Assembly (NCBI RefSeq): GCF_015674855.1
Contig: NZ_JADMLG010000006.1
Coordinates: forward strand, 1-64,000
Length of the DNA: 64,000 bases
DNA from: Nocardia bovistercoris
GTDB taxonomy: Bacteria > Actinomycetota > Actinomycetes > Mycobacteriales > Mycobacteriaceae
Direction: 5' to 3'
Shown: piece by piece, positions 1 through 8,538 of the stretch
Numbering within the stretch: the stretch's first letter is position 1
Layout: every line of letters begins with the position of its first letter
Translations under genes and position numbers: made by a program
Notes under the pieces: model-generated
The model's database searches: none
Seen by the model: only the letters and a program-made list of their open reading frames with translations
Told to the model about the DNA's origin: nothing

Positions 1-670
<670 letters not shown>

Positions 671-671
<1 letters not shown>

Positions 672-1096
672 TGGCGGACCGGACCCCGCCGATGCGCCAC
701 CGGGTCCGCCGCGTCGACATGACCGACGCGGCGCGAGTCGTCCTGCGCCGCCTGATCGAACAGCACGGACCGGTGCTGTTCCACCTCTCCGGCGGCTGCT
801 GCGACGGCAGCTCCCCGATGTGCTTGTCCACCAACGAGTTCCGGGTCGGCGGCTCGGATGTCCTACTCGGACACCTGGCCTGGCACACCGAGTTCTGGAT
901 GCTCGGCGACCAGTACGAACGTTGGAAGAACACCCACCTGACAGTGGACGCGGTCGAGGGGCGCGGCAGCGGATTCTCGCTGGAAGCGCCCGACGGTGTC
1001 CGTTTCGTCATCCGGTCGCGATTGCTCACCGAGGCGGAGAGCGCGGTGCTCGAGGCGGGTCCACCGCTTCGCACCGGCGCCGATCCTCTCGCCTGA
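671..1096 (+). CDS. DUF779 family protein
   Basis: This 141-residue protein starts at the ATG that overlaps the ALDH stop by one base, which implies translational coupling. It contains HLSGGCCDGSSPMC, a cysteine-rich stretch that suggests metal binding, followed by a GHLAWHTEFWM segment. DUF779 proteins are small, have no established activity and are found next to acetaldehyde-type aldehyde dehydrogenases, as here. A role in metal handling or as an accessory to the dehydrogenase is inference. An upstream in-frame ATG exists inside the ALDH gene, but the coupled start fits the family length. Confidence 0.88.
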
Positions 1097-1150
1097 GGCC
1101 CGGCGATGCGTCGAATCAGCTGCGTTGTTCGACCGCATCGTCTCCCCGCG

Positions 1151-1182
1151 CCGGCCGGCTCGCCGCAGACCGAGTCGGCCGG
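1151..1182. terminator. Hairpin between convergent genes
   Basis: Arms 1151-1160 and 1173-1182 pair over 10 bp (CCGGCCGGCT against AGTCGGCCGG, one G-U) around a 12-base loop. It lies between the DUF779 gene and the convergent succinate-semialdehyde dehydrogenase gene, so it can serve both. No T-tract follows, which is usual in high-GC actinobacteria. Confidence 0.5.
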
Positions 1183-1193
1183 CCGCAGGGGTT

Positions 1194-2747
1194 TCAGCGA
1201 CCGGGCAGGAACCGGATCGCGCGCGCCAAGGTCATCAGGGACCGCTGCCACAGCGCCCGCGAGATCATCGGCGGCGGATCCAGATTCATGAACCGGGTCA
1301 CGACGACCGTCTGCGGTTCGGTGAACTTCAGCAGCCCGTCCGGGCCGTGGCGGCGGCCGACGCCGGAGCTGCCCATGCCGCCCATCGGCGCGGCGGTGGT
1401 CCCCCAGGCGGGCGCGTAGCCCTCGTCGACGCACACGGTGCCCGCGCGCAGTCGACGCGCGATGCGCTCGCCCTCGGACTTGCTCGCCGCCCACACGCTG
1501 GCGTTGAGCCCGTATTCGGTGTCGTTGGCCGCGCGGATCGCCTCCTCGACCGAGTCCACCGGATAGATCGAGACCAGCGGGCCGAAGGTCTCCTCGCGCG
1601 CGCACTCCATGCCGTCGGTGACCTCCGACAGCACGGTCGGCTCGTAGAACAGCGGACCGATATCGGGGCGCGCCTTGCCGCCGACGAGCACCTTCGCGCC
1701 CTTGGATGTGGCGTCGGCGACGTGTTTGGCGACGGTCTCGAGCTGCGCATCGGAGATGAGACTGCCGATGTCGGCGGAGAAGTCGTAGCCGGAGCCGAGC
1801 ACGGCGGACCCGATGGCGGCGACGAACTTGTCGGTGAACTCGGCGGCGACCGCCCGGTCCACGTAGATGCGCTCGATGGAGATGCAGAGTTGGCCCGCGT
1901 TGGAGAAGCAGGCCCGCACCGCCGCTCTCGCCGCCTTGTCCAGGTGCGCGCCCGCGGTGACGATCATCGGGTTCTTGCCGCCGAGTTCGGCAGAGAATCC
2001 GATCAGTCGGCGTCCGCACCGCTCGGCGAGGTCGCGTCCGGTGGCCGAGGAGCCGGTGAACATCAGGTAGTCGCAGGAATCGACGATGGCGGTGCCGACC
2101 ACGGTGCCCTGACCTGGCACCACGGCGAGCACCGCGCGCGGCACGCCCGCCCGATACAGCAGCTCGGCGGCGGCCAGTGCGGAGTAAGGGGTTCGGCTGT
2201 CCGGTTTGACGACCACGGCATTACCGGCGAGCAGGGCCGGAATGGCGTCGCCGATGGACAACAACATCGGATAGTTCCAGGGGGCTATCACCCCGACCAC
2301 GCCCTTGGGCACCGGCGCCACCGACGCGCGGTTCAGAACGGGAAATGCGCCGCGAACTCCGCGCGGCCGCAGTAATCTCGGCGCGGTTCTCGCGAAATAG
2401 CGCGCCGCGAAGATCATCCCCATGATCTCTTCCTGCGCGGCCCACCGTGCTTTACCGGTTTCGGCCTGCAGGACGTCCATGAGGTCCTCGCGGTGTTCGA
2501 CCACCAGCGCGCGGAATCGCTCGAACACCGCGGCGCGGTCGCCGACCGAGCGCGCGGCCCAATGCGGCTGGGCCGCTCGGGCTTCGGCGAAGGCGGCGTC
2601 GACATCGGCGACCGTGCCGACCGGCGTATCGCCGAGCGGTCGGCCGGTGAAGGTCTCGGCGATCTCGCGCCGCGCACCCGCCGCGGGATCGGCGACGGCG
2701 GCTACCGCGCGCAGCCGTTCGAAGACTTCTACTCGAGGAGCAGGCAT
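1194..2747 (-). CDS. gabD2: Succinate-semialdehyde dehydrogenase (NADP+), GabD2-like
   Basis: This 517-residue cytoplasmic ALDH-superfamily enzyme would oxidise succinate semialdehyde to succinate in the GABA shunt or the variant actinobacterial TCA route. Visible motifs are APWNYPM (cofactor region), FTGSSATGR, ELGGKNP with the general-base Glu near residue 254, and NAGQLC with the catalytic Cys near residue 288. The length and the ARAAQPHWAARS N-terminal pattern match actinobacterial GabD2. The start is the ATG at 2747, with divergent promoters shared with the conservon at 2941. Aldehyde specificity within the superfamily is inferred from overall resemblance, so a broader fatty-aldehyde role is possible. 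Confidence 0.85.
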   Translation of the reverse strand: MPAPRVEVFERLRAVAAVADPAAGARREIAETFTGRPLGDTPVGTVADVDAAFAEARAAQPHWAARSVGDRAAVFERFRALVVEHREDLMDVLQAETGKARWAAQEEIMGMIFAARYFARTAPRLLRPRGVRGAFPVLNRASVAPVPKGVVGVIAPWNYPMLLSIGDAIPALLAGNAVVVKPDSRTPYSALAAAELLYRAGVPRAVLAVVPGQGTVVGTAIVDSCDYLMFTGSSATGRDLAERCGRRLIGFSAELGGKNPMIVTAGAHLDKAARAAVRACFSNAGQLCISIERIYVDRAVAAEFTDKFVAAIGSAVLGSGYDFSADIGSLISDAQLETVAKHVADATSKGAKVLVGGKARPDIGPLFYEPTVLSEVTDGMECAREETFGPLVSIYPVDSVEEAIRAANDTEYGLNASVWAASKSEGERIARRLRAGTVCVDEGYAPAWGTTAAPMGGMGSSGVGRRHGPDGLLKFTEPQTVVVTRFMNLDPPPMISRALWQRSLMTLARAIRFLPGR

Positions 2748-2940
2748 TCTTTACTTCCTCTCGTCGCTGACGGCGCACACCGAGCTGAGGCTACTCGCCG
2801 GTAACAGAGTCATGCACAAAGCCTACTGCGCCATTCGGATTTCGATGCAACCGACTGCATATCCTTCAGCGCGTTGTCAATTCAGAACAATTCCCCGAAA
2901 GAGTGCCTCAAACAGCGACCGGGTAGGCTATTTTGGTCCG

Positions 2941-5331
2941 ATGTTCATAGCGAGGCCCGGTGTCCGTGCCCGAATACTCGCGATCGCGCTGGTCCCGAGC
3001 CTGGTGCTGCTCGTCGGCGGCGTCGGCGCGTCCGGCTATCTGGTCGCCCAGGGCAAGCACGCCGAGGAATGGGCGACCGCGATGCAGCAGGTCATCGACC
3101 CGACCGTGGAGATGGTGCGCGCGGTCCAGGCCGAACGCCAGCTCACCCTGGCCCGCTTCGCGGGCGACGAGTCCGCCGCCGCGCAACTCGCGGCGGCACG
3201 CACCCGACTCGACTCGGCGTTGCGCTCCATCACGGCCGCCTCGCAGCCCCTGATGCGACTCGGACTCGATAAAGTCGACCCCTCTTACGACGCCAACCTG
3301 GACGCGATCGGCGAAATCGCCAAAGCGCGCGGCGCCATCGACGCCGGTTTCCTCGGTCCGCGCGAAACCTACGCGCTCTTCAACCAGTTGGGGGGCCTTG
3401 TCGCCAACGGCGGACGCATCACCCAGGTCACCTCCCCCGACGCCGAGGCGTCCGCGGAGCTGGCCGACGCGCGGTCGCTGACCTATGTCAGCGAGGCCTT
3501 GTCCCGCAGCAACGCCATCGCACGCGCCACACTGGTGTCCGCGACGCCGTTCGCCATCCCGCTGGAAGAATTCCAGTACCAGTCGGGCCTCTACCACGGG
3601 CAGATCGCCAGCATGATCGGCGACCCCGAATTCGGTCAGCGCGCCCGACTGGAAACGCTGGTCGCCAGTCCGGCCTGGCAGCGGGTCAGCGCAATGGAGA
3701 GCGCATTCGTCCAGCGCGCCCTTGCCACCGAGAGTGGAGTCAGGTCGAGCAACCTGCCAGCGCTGCCGATGACCAACGCGGAGTGGCAGGAAGCGGCGAA
3801 CCAGATCAACGACGTGATCCTGGAAACCCTGAAGGTGCAGCACCTCAGCGCCCACAACCTCGCGGAGGCGGTCAGCAAACGCAACACCGAGAACTCGACG
3901 TGGGCGGGCGCGGGCGTGCTGTTGGTCAGCATCGGCGCGTTCGTCATCGCGATCCTGCTGGCCAACCGCGTGATCCGCAGGCTACGCAGGCTGCGCGCGG
4001 AAACCATGGCGCTGGCCGACGAGCGACTGCCCGACACCCTGCAACGACTGCGCGATGGCCAACCCATCGATCCCAGCGCCGAAGCCCCACCGCTGGACTT
4101 CGGTCACGACGAGATCGGTGAAGTCGCCAGGGCGTTCCAGCACGCGCACGCCGCGGCCGTCGAAGGCGCCGTCCGCGAGGCCCGCACCCGCGAAGGCGTG
4201 CGCGCGGTGTTCCTCAACATCGCGCACCGCAGCCAGATCGTGGTGCACCGCCAGCTCGAGATCCTCGACGAGGCCGAGAGCACCCAGGAGGATCCGGCCC
4301 TGCTGGATACCCTGTTCCGTCTCGACCACCTCGCCACCCGCGAACGCCGCAACGCCGAGAACCTCATCATCCTCGGCGGCGGCCGACCCGGCAGGCAGTG
4401 GCGCTACCCGGTGCCGCTGTTGGATCTGGTGCGCTCCTCGGTCGGTGAGACCCTCGACTACGCGCGGGTTCGAGTCGGCCGCGTCCCCGAGGCGCATGTC
4501 ATCGGTACCGTCGTCGCCGACCTCGTACACCTGCTCGCGGAACTGGTCGACAACGCCACATCCTTCTCTCCGCCCCAGTCGAAGGTCGAAGTCACCGGCA
4601 ATGTGGTAGGCAAGGGTGTGGTCATCGAAATAACCGACCAGGGCATGGGCATGCCCGCCGACGAACTCGTGCGCACCAACCAGATGCTGGGCAACCCGCC
4701 CGATTTCGGTGTCGCCACCCTGTCGGAGGACTCCCGCCTCGGCCTGTTCGTGGTCGCCCAGCTCGCCCAGCGCAACAACGTCTCGGTGCGGCTGAGCGAA
4801 TCCGACTACGGCGGCGTCCGCGCCATCGTCCTCATCCCGACCGCGCTGCTCGCGGGTGACGCGCGCCCCGGTCGCCAAGCCGACCCCGTACCGTCGGAAC
4901 CGGTCCGGCGCAATGGCAGGCACGCCGCGCCCGCCATCGAGACCGCGCCGCCGCAGGCCGAGATCGAGGCGCCCGCGGCCGTGCTCACCGCCGCGCCGCC
5001 CGCACCGCCCGTGTTCGCCCCCGAACCGCCGCCGGTGTTCGCGCCGGAACCACCACCCGCCCCCGCGCCGACGCAGGCCGCGCCGCGTACCGACCAGATC
5101 GGCCCGGACGGCAGGCCGCTGCTGCCGCGGCGCAGGCGGCAGGCCAATCTCGCACCCGAGTTGGCGAGGGACACCAAGACCACCGAGCCGGTCGCCGAAC
5201 GCGAGCGTTCCGCCGAACAGGCCCGAGATCTGATGTCCGCCATCGAGAATGGAACCCGGCAGGGCCGCCGCATGCAGCTCGCCGACGAACAGGAACAGGA
5301 AGGCGACGGTGACCGCTCCCAAAACCGGTGA
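2941..5331 (+). CDS. Conservon sensor histidine kinase-like protein (CvnA type)
   Basis: This 796-residue membrane protein opens a four-gene conservon. A first membrane helix (about residues 12-34) is followed by an extracytoplasmic nitrate/nitrite-sensor-like helical region to about 317, a second helix (about 320-340), a HAMP segment, and a histidine kinase-type ATPase domain with LLAELVDNAT near 530 and DQGMGM near 565. A long Ala/Pro-rich tail runs from about 640 to the end. CvnA proteins lack a cognate response regulator and are thought to signal through the roadblock protein and GTPase encoded downstream. The ATG at 2941 is chosen because it places the first helix directly at the N-terminus; longer upstream frames have no family support. 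Confidence 0.9.
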   Translation: MFIARPGVRARILAIALVPSLVLLVGGVGASGYLVAQGKHAEEWATAMQQVIDPTVEMVRAVQAERQLTLARFAGDESAAAQLAAARTRLDSALRSITAASQPLMRLGLDKVDPSYDANLDAIGEIAKARGAIDAGFLGPRETYALFNQLGGLVANGGRITQVTSPDAEASAELADARSLTYVSEALSRSNAIARATLVSATPFAIPLEEFQYQSGLYHGQIASMIGDPEFGQRARLETLVASPAWQRVSAMESAFVQRALATESGVRSSNLPALPMTNAEWQEAANQINDVILETLKVQHLSAHNLAEAVSKRNTENSTWAGAGVLLVSIGAFVIAILLANRVIRRLRRLRAETMALADERLPDTLQRLRDGQPIDPSAEAPPLDFGHDEIGEVARAFQHAHAAAVEGAVREARTREGVRAVFLNIAHRSQIVVHRQLEILDEAESTQEDPALLDTLFRLDHLATRERRNAENLIILGGGRPGRQWRYPVPLLDLVRSSVGETLDYARVRVGRVPEAHVIGTVVADLVHLLAELVDNATSFSPPQSKVEVTGNVVGKGVVIEITDQGMGMPADELVRTNQMLGNPPDFGVATLSEDSRLGLFVVAQLAQRNNVSVRLSESDYGGVRAIVLIPTALLAGDARPGRQADPVPSEPVRRNGRHAAPAIETAPPQAEIEAPAAVLTAAPPAPPVFAPEPPPVFAPEPPPAPAPTQAAPRTDQIGPDGRPLLPRRRRQANLAPELARDTKTTEPVAERERSAEQARDLMSAIENGTRQGRRMQLADEQEQEGDGDRSQNR

Positions 5332-5704
5332 TCTCAACTGGCTATTGGACGACCTGGTGGACCGGCTTGCCGGGGTTCGCCACGCCGTCGTGTTGTCCAC
5401 CGACGGCCTGCTACTCGGCCGCTCCACCGCCATGAGCCGCGAGGACGCCGAACATTTCGCGGCCATGTCGTCGACGTTGTACGGTCTCGCGCGCAGCGCG
5501 GGCGTCCGCTTCGACGGCGGTGGCGTACGGCAGACGGTGATCGAACTCGATCGCGCCGTCCTGTTCGTCACCGCGGCGGGCGACAACGCCTGCCTGGCCC
5601 TGCAGGCGTCGGAGACGGCCAACCTCGGCATGGTCGCCTACGAGATGAACGTGACCGTGCAGCGTGTCGGCACCTACCTCTCGACGCCTGCGCGCCTGCC
5701 ATGA
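5309..5704 (+). CDS. Roadblock/LC7 domain protein (CvnB type)
   Basis: This 131-residue protein has the single roadblock/LC7 fold typical of conservon CvnB: LLDDLVDRLAGVRHAVVLS, then DGLLLGRS, and a C-terminal MNVTVQRVGTYL segment. Such proteins act as regulators of the partner small GTPase at the membrane. The GTG at 5309 is preferred because a purine-rich AGGAACAGGAAGG lies just upstream and the family starts near TAPKTGDLNWLL. It overlaps the end of the kinase-like gene by 23 bases and is itself overlapped by four bases (ATGA) by the next gene, indicating one coupled operon. Confidence 0.88.
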   Translation: MTAPKTGDLNWLLDDLVDRLAGVRHAVVLSTDGLLLGRSTAMSREDAEHFAAMSSTLYGLARSAGVRFDGGGVRQTVIELDRAVLFVTAAGDNACLALQASETANLGMVAYEMNVTVQRVGTYLSTPARLP

Positions 5705-6075
5705 CGCGTCGGGGTGAGCCATGGTTCGATGACGCGGCCGGACCGCTGGTCCGGCCGTACGCACTGACTCGTGGTCGCACCATGGGCGCCGGTCAGGATC
5801 TGGACATCCTGACGGTGGTCATCGTTACGGAGGTTTCGCCGCCGTTACGGCGCACCGAACCCGAGTACGCACAGATCGTGCGGCTGTGTACCGTACCTCA
5901 GACGGTGGCCGAGGTGGCCGCCAACCTGAAACTCCCCTTGGCAGTGACCAAGATCCTCGTCGGTGACCTGATCGGCGAGGGCCATTTGATCTTCCGATCA
6001 CCGGTGCAGGCGGAAACCGGACCCGGTGATCTCAACGTATTGCGAGCGGTACTGGATGGCATCAGAAAACTTTGA
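5701..6075 (+). CDS. DUF742 protein (CvnC type)
   Basis: This 124-residue DUF742 protein is the third conservon member. It has the family's PLVRPYALTRGRT opening and a winged-helix-like C-terminal half (VAEVAANLKLPLAVTKILV, then GDLIGEGHL). DUF742 proteins have no defined reaction and are thought to bridge the kinase-like protein and the GTPase. The ATG overlaps the stop of the roadblock gene as ATGA, and the GTPase gene starts 20 bases before its own stop, so all four proteins are likely made in fixed ratio. Confidence 0.88.
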   Translation: MTRRGEPWFDDAAGPLVRPYALTRGRTMGAGQDLDILTVVIVTEVSPPLRRTEPEYAQIVRLCTVPQTVAEVAANLKLPLAVTKILVGDLIGEGHLIFRSPVQAETGPGDLNVLRAVLDGIRKL

Positions 6076-6667
6076 CCCGGCTAACGATCCGAACAGCGGC
6101 CCGCATCTCGCGGCGTCGGTGAAGATCCTCATCGCGGGCGGTTTCGGCGTCGGTAAGACCACCATGGTCTCCGCGATCAGCGAAATCGCGCCGCTGCGCA
6201 CCGAAGAACTCATCACCGAGGTCAGCACCGGCGTGGACGACCTGTCCGGCGTCGAGCAGAAGCACACCACAACGGTGGCGCTGGATTTCGGTCGCATCAC
6301 CATCGACCGTGACCTGGTGCTCTACCTGTTCGGCACGCCGGGCCAGGACCGCTTCTGGTTCCTGTGGGACGAGCTGTCGAGGGGCGCGCTGGGTGCGGTG
6401 GTGCTCGCCGACACCCGACGCCTGAGCAATTCCTTCGCCGCGGTCGATTTCTTCGAACGCCGCGGACTGCCGTTCATGGTGGGCGTGAACTGCTTCGACG
6501 GCGCACCCCGCTACACCATCGACGAGGTCCGCGACGCCCTCGACCTCGACCCGATCACCCCCGTCCTGCTCTGCGACGCCCGCAGTCGCGAGTCCTGCAA
6601 GAACGTGCTCCTGATCCTGGTGCAACACCTGATCGAGCGCGCGGGCCGCGAACCGGTCACCACGTAG
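6056..6667 (+). CDS. Conservon small GTPase (CvnD type)
   Basis: This 203-residue Ras-like GTP-binding protein ends the conservon. It has the P-loop GGFGVGKTT, the switch-II type GTPGQDRF and a GVNCFDG segment in the NKxD position. CvnD proteins are proposed to be the output switch of the conservon, comparable to a membrane-associated GTPase cycle. The ATG at 6056 gives MASENFDPAND and fits family N-termini better than the ATG 30 bases upstream. It overlaps the DUF742 gene by 20 bases. A strong hairpin follows 14 bases after the stop. Confidence 0.9.
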   Translation: MASENFDPANDPNSGPHLAASVKILIAGGFGVGKTTMVSAISEIAPLRTEELITEVSTGVDDLSGVEQKHTTTVALDFGRITIDRDLVLYLFGTPGQDRFWFLWDELSRGALGAVVLADTRRLSNSFAAVDFFERRGLPFMVGVNCFDGAPRYTIDEVRDALDLDPITPVLLCDARSRESCKNVLLILVQHLIERAGREPVTT

Positions 6668-6680
6668 GTCCGAGCAGTCT

Positions 6681-6714
6681 CGACCACGTCCACAGTGGAA
6701 TTCGGACGTGGTCG
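6681..6714. terminator. Hairpin terminator after conservon
   Basis: CGACCACGTC at 6681-6690 pairs perfectly with GACGTGGTCG at 6705-6714 over a 14-base loop. It lies between the GTPase gene and the convergent NUDIX gene and so can end transcription from both sides. Confidence 0.6.
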
Positions 6715-6734
6715 GGGCTGTTCGGACCTGCCGC

Positions 6735-7163
6735 TCAGTCGCCCACGGCGTCGAGGGTGCGCGCCGAGGACAGCAGGCCGTCTTTCACGAGGTCGTCGAA
6801 CAGGAGTTGGTCGACGGGTGGCACGGTGTCGCGGTCGGCGTAGGTGAACCAGGCGAGTTCGTCGATTTCGCCGCTGGCGGTGATGGCGCCCGTGTAGTCG
6901 GCGGTGTAGCAGCTCATTCTCACGGTGTACGGGCCGTCGTCGGTTTCGTAGGTGCCGACGTGGGCGATGGTGTCCGGTCGGAGGGTGACGGCGAGTTCTT
7001 CCTCGATCTCGCGGACGAGGGTCTGCGGATCGGTTTCGCCGCCTTCGCGTTTGCCGCCGGGGATGTAGAAGACGTCCTTGCCGCGCGGGCGGGCGCACAG
7101 GATGCGGCCGTGCACGATGTGCACCCACGCGACCGTATCGATCAACACTCGCTGCTGCGTCAC
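6735..7163 (-). CDS. NUDIX hydrolase
   Basis: This 142-residue cytoplasmic protein has a clear Nudix box spread over GGKREGGE...REIEEEL, the metal-binding motif that hydrolyses nucleoside diphosphates linked to another moiety. The last Gly of the classical box is Ala here (EELAV), a mild deviation also seen in active members. Candidate substrates range from oxidised nucleotides to NADH; the sequence alone does not decide. It is 10 bases upstream, in transcription order, of nothing recognisable and 9 bases downstream of the HxlR regulator gene on the same strand, so the two may be cotranscribed. Confidence 0.85.
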   Translation of the reverse strand: MTQQRVLIDTVAWVHIVHGRILCARPRGKDVFYIPGGKREGGETDPQTLVREIEEELAVTLRPDTIAHVGTYETDDGPYTVRMSCYTADYTGAITASGEIDELAWFTYADRDTVPPVDQLLFDDLVKDGLLSSARTLDAVGD

Positions 7164-7172
7164 CGGCGCAGC

Positions 7173-7667
7173 CTATCGCGCGGGTCCGGCGGCGTTCCGT
7201 TCGGGAATCAGCGCCATGTCCTTGGCGCCCGGACCGAGGACCGGGCGTAGTTCGCGGGCCCTGACCCGTTCCCCGCATTCCGAGCACACGGGTTCGATGG
7301 TGGCGATATGACCGCATCGGATGTGCACGGTTTCCACCGGCGCGCCGTCCGGGGCGGCCCAGCGATCACCCCACTGGCGCATGGCGGCCACCACGGTCCA
7401 CAGTGATCTGCCCTTGTCGGTGAGCAGGTAGTCGTAGCGGACCGGGTTCCGCTGGTATGCCTGCTTGGTGAGGATGCCGTGGTCGACGAGGCGGTCGAGG
7501 CGCTGGGTGAGGACATTGCGCGCGATGCCGAGGCGGTCGCGGAAGTCGTCGAATCGGGTCACGCCGAACAGCGCGTCGCGCACGATCAGCAGCGTCCACC
7601 ACTCCCCGACCGCCTCGAGGCATTGGGCAAGCGAGCAGTTCATGTCCTCGAAGCTCGTCCGTCGCAT
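7173..7667 (-). CDS. HxlR-family transcriptional regulator
   Basis: This 164-residue winged-helix protein has the HxlR/DUF24 pattern: NCSLAQCLEAVGEWWTLLI, then FGVTRFDDFRDRLGIARNVL, RLDRLVDHGIL and YRYDYLLT-like wing residues (VRYDYLLTDKG). The Cys in the N-terminal NCSLAQCLE region sits where redox- or quinone-sensing members carry their sensor Cys. A C-terminal extension holds a small C-H-C-C cluster (HIRCGH, PVCSECG) that may bind zinc. The ATG at 7667 is chosen over one 13 codons upstream by family length. It is divergent from the thioesterase/exporter pair and a perfect-looking operator lies on the far start codon, so it probably represses that pair. Confidence 0.88.
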   Translation of the reverse strand: MRRTSFEDMNCSLAQCLEAVGEWWTLLIVRDALFGVTRFDDFRDRLGIARNVLTQRLDRLVDHGILTKQAYQRNPVRYDYLLTDKGRSLWTVVAAMRQWGDRWAAPDGAPVETVHIRCGHIATIEPVCSECGERVRARELRPVLGPGAKDMALIPERNAAGPAR

Positions 7668-7710
7668 ACCCCCACAGTAGTCGGTTGCTTGAAAGAACTC
7701 ACTCACCTAC

Positions 7711-7735
7711 AGTGCGTTGCATGATGCAACTCACT
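7711..7735. promoter_or_regulatory. Inverted-repeat operator over thioesterase start codon
   Basis: The arms AGTGcGTTGCAT (7711-7722) and ATGCAACtCACT (7724-7735) are mirror complements except for one position, around a single central base. The thioesterase ATG at 7721 lies inside the repeat, so a bound repressor would block initiation directly. The divergently encoded HxlR protein is the obvious candidate; this pairing is inference. Confidence 0.6.
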
Positions 7736-8524
7736 TCACCGTTCGGGGCGGTCTTCGACCTCACCGAGATCGACCGGCACCGCTGGCGAGCCCGAGTCGA
7801 CGACACCTGGCGGGGCTGGACCGGCCCGCACGGCGGCGTCATCGCGGGACTCGCGGTCGCGGCGGCCGAATCCGCCGTGGGCGACGAGGTCGCGGTGCGC
7901 GCGCTCGACCTGCGCTTCCTCGGCCGCCCCCGCGACGGTGAACTCACCCTGCGCGCCGAGCGCCACCCGGTCGGGCGCACCACACACGTGGTCGACATCG
8001 CCGTCCTACAGGACGAGGACACGGTCGCCGCGGCCTCGGTCACCCTCGGTCGCACCCGCGCGGGCACGATCGACGACCGATTCGACCGAACGGCCCCGCA
8101 GGTCCCCGCGCCCGACGCCTGCGCACTGTTCCGATTGCCCACCGATATCGTCCCGGCGGCCGCCCATTTCGAGATCCGCCCCGCCGCGGGCCCGCTGCCG
8201 CTCACCGGCTCCGATGAGACCTGCATGACGGTGTGGACCGCGCTCATCCCCGAGTTGCCCCTCGACGCGCCGTCGCTCGCCGTCCTTGCCGACGCGCTGC
8301 CGCCCGCGATCTTCCCCGCGCTCACCGCACCCGTCGCGGTGCCGACGGTGACCATGTCACTGCACGTGCACACCGACGACTTCGACCCGCTCGCCCGCCG
8401 GGCCCTGGTACGCGCGGCCAATGTCAGCACCGGCGGCGGATGGTCGGTGGACGACATCGATATCTGGGACGAGCGCGGCCGTCTGCTCGCCACCGCCCGC
8501 CAGAGCCGCCGAGTACTCGGCTGA
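7721..8524 (+). CDS. Acyl-CoA thioesterase family protein (double hotdog)
   Basis: This 267-residue protein resembles TesB-like/acyl-CoA thioesterase family members: GWTGPHGGVIAGL, then RALDLRFLGRPRDGEL, RTTHVVDIAVLQDED and a C-terminal second hotdog ending WSVDDIDIWDERGRLLATARQSR. It would hydrolyse an acyl-CoA or aromatic acyl thioester in the cytoplasm. Two adjacent ATG codons (7721 and 7724) are possible starts; there is no convincing ribosome binding site, so a leaderless transcript is plausible. It precedes an MFS exporter by 14 bases, suggesting release and export of a detoxified acid under HxlR control. Confidence 0.78.
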   Translation: MMQLTSPFGAVFDLTEIDRHRWRARVDDTWRGWTGPHGGVIAGLAVAAAESAVGDEVAVRALDLRFLGRPRDGELTLRAERHPVGRTTHVVDIAVLQDEDTVAAASVTLGRTRAGTIDDRFDRTAPQVPAPDACALFRLPTDIVPAAAHFEIRPAAGPLPLTGSDETCMTVWTALIPELPLDAPSLAVLADALPPAIFPALTAPVAVPTVTMSLHVHTDDFDPLARRALVRAANVSTGGGWSVDDIDIWDERGRLLATARQSRRVLG

Positions 8525-8538
8525 ACGGGGAAACGACC

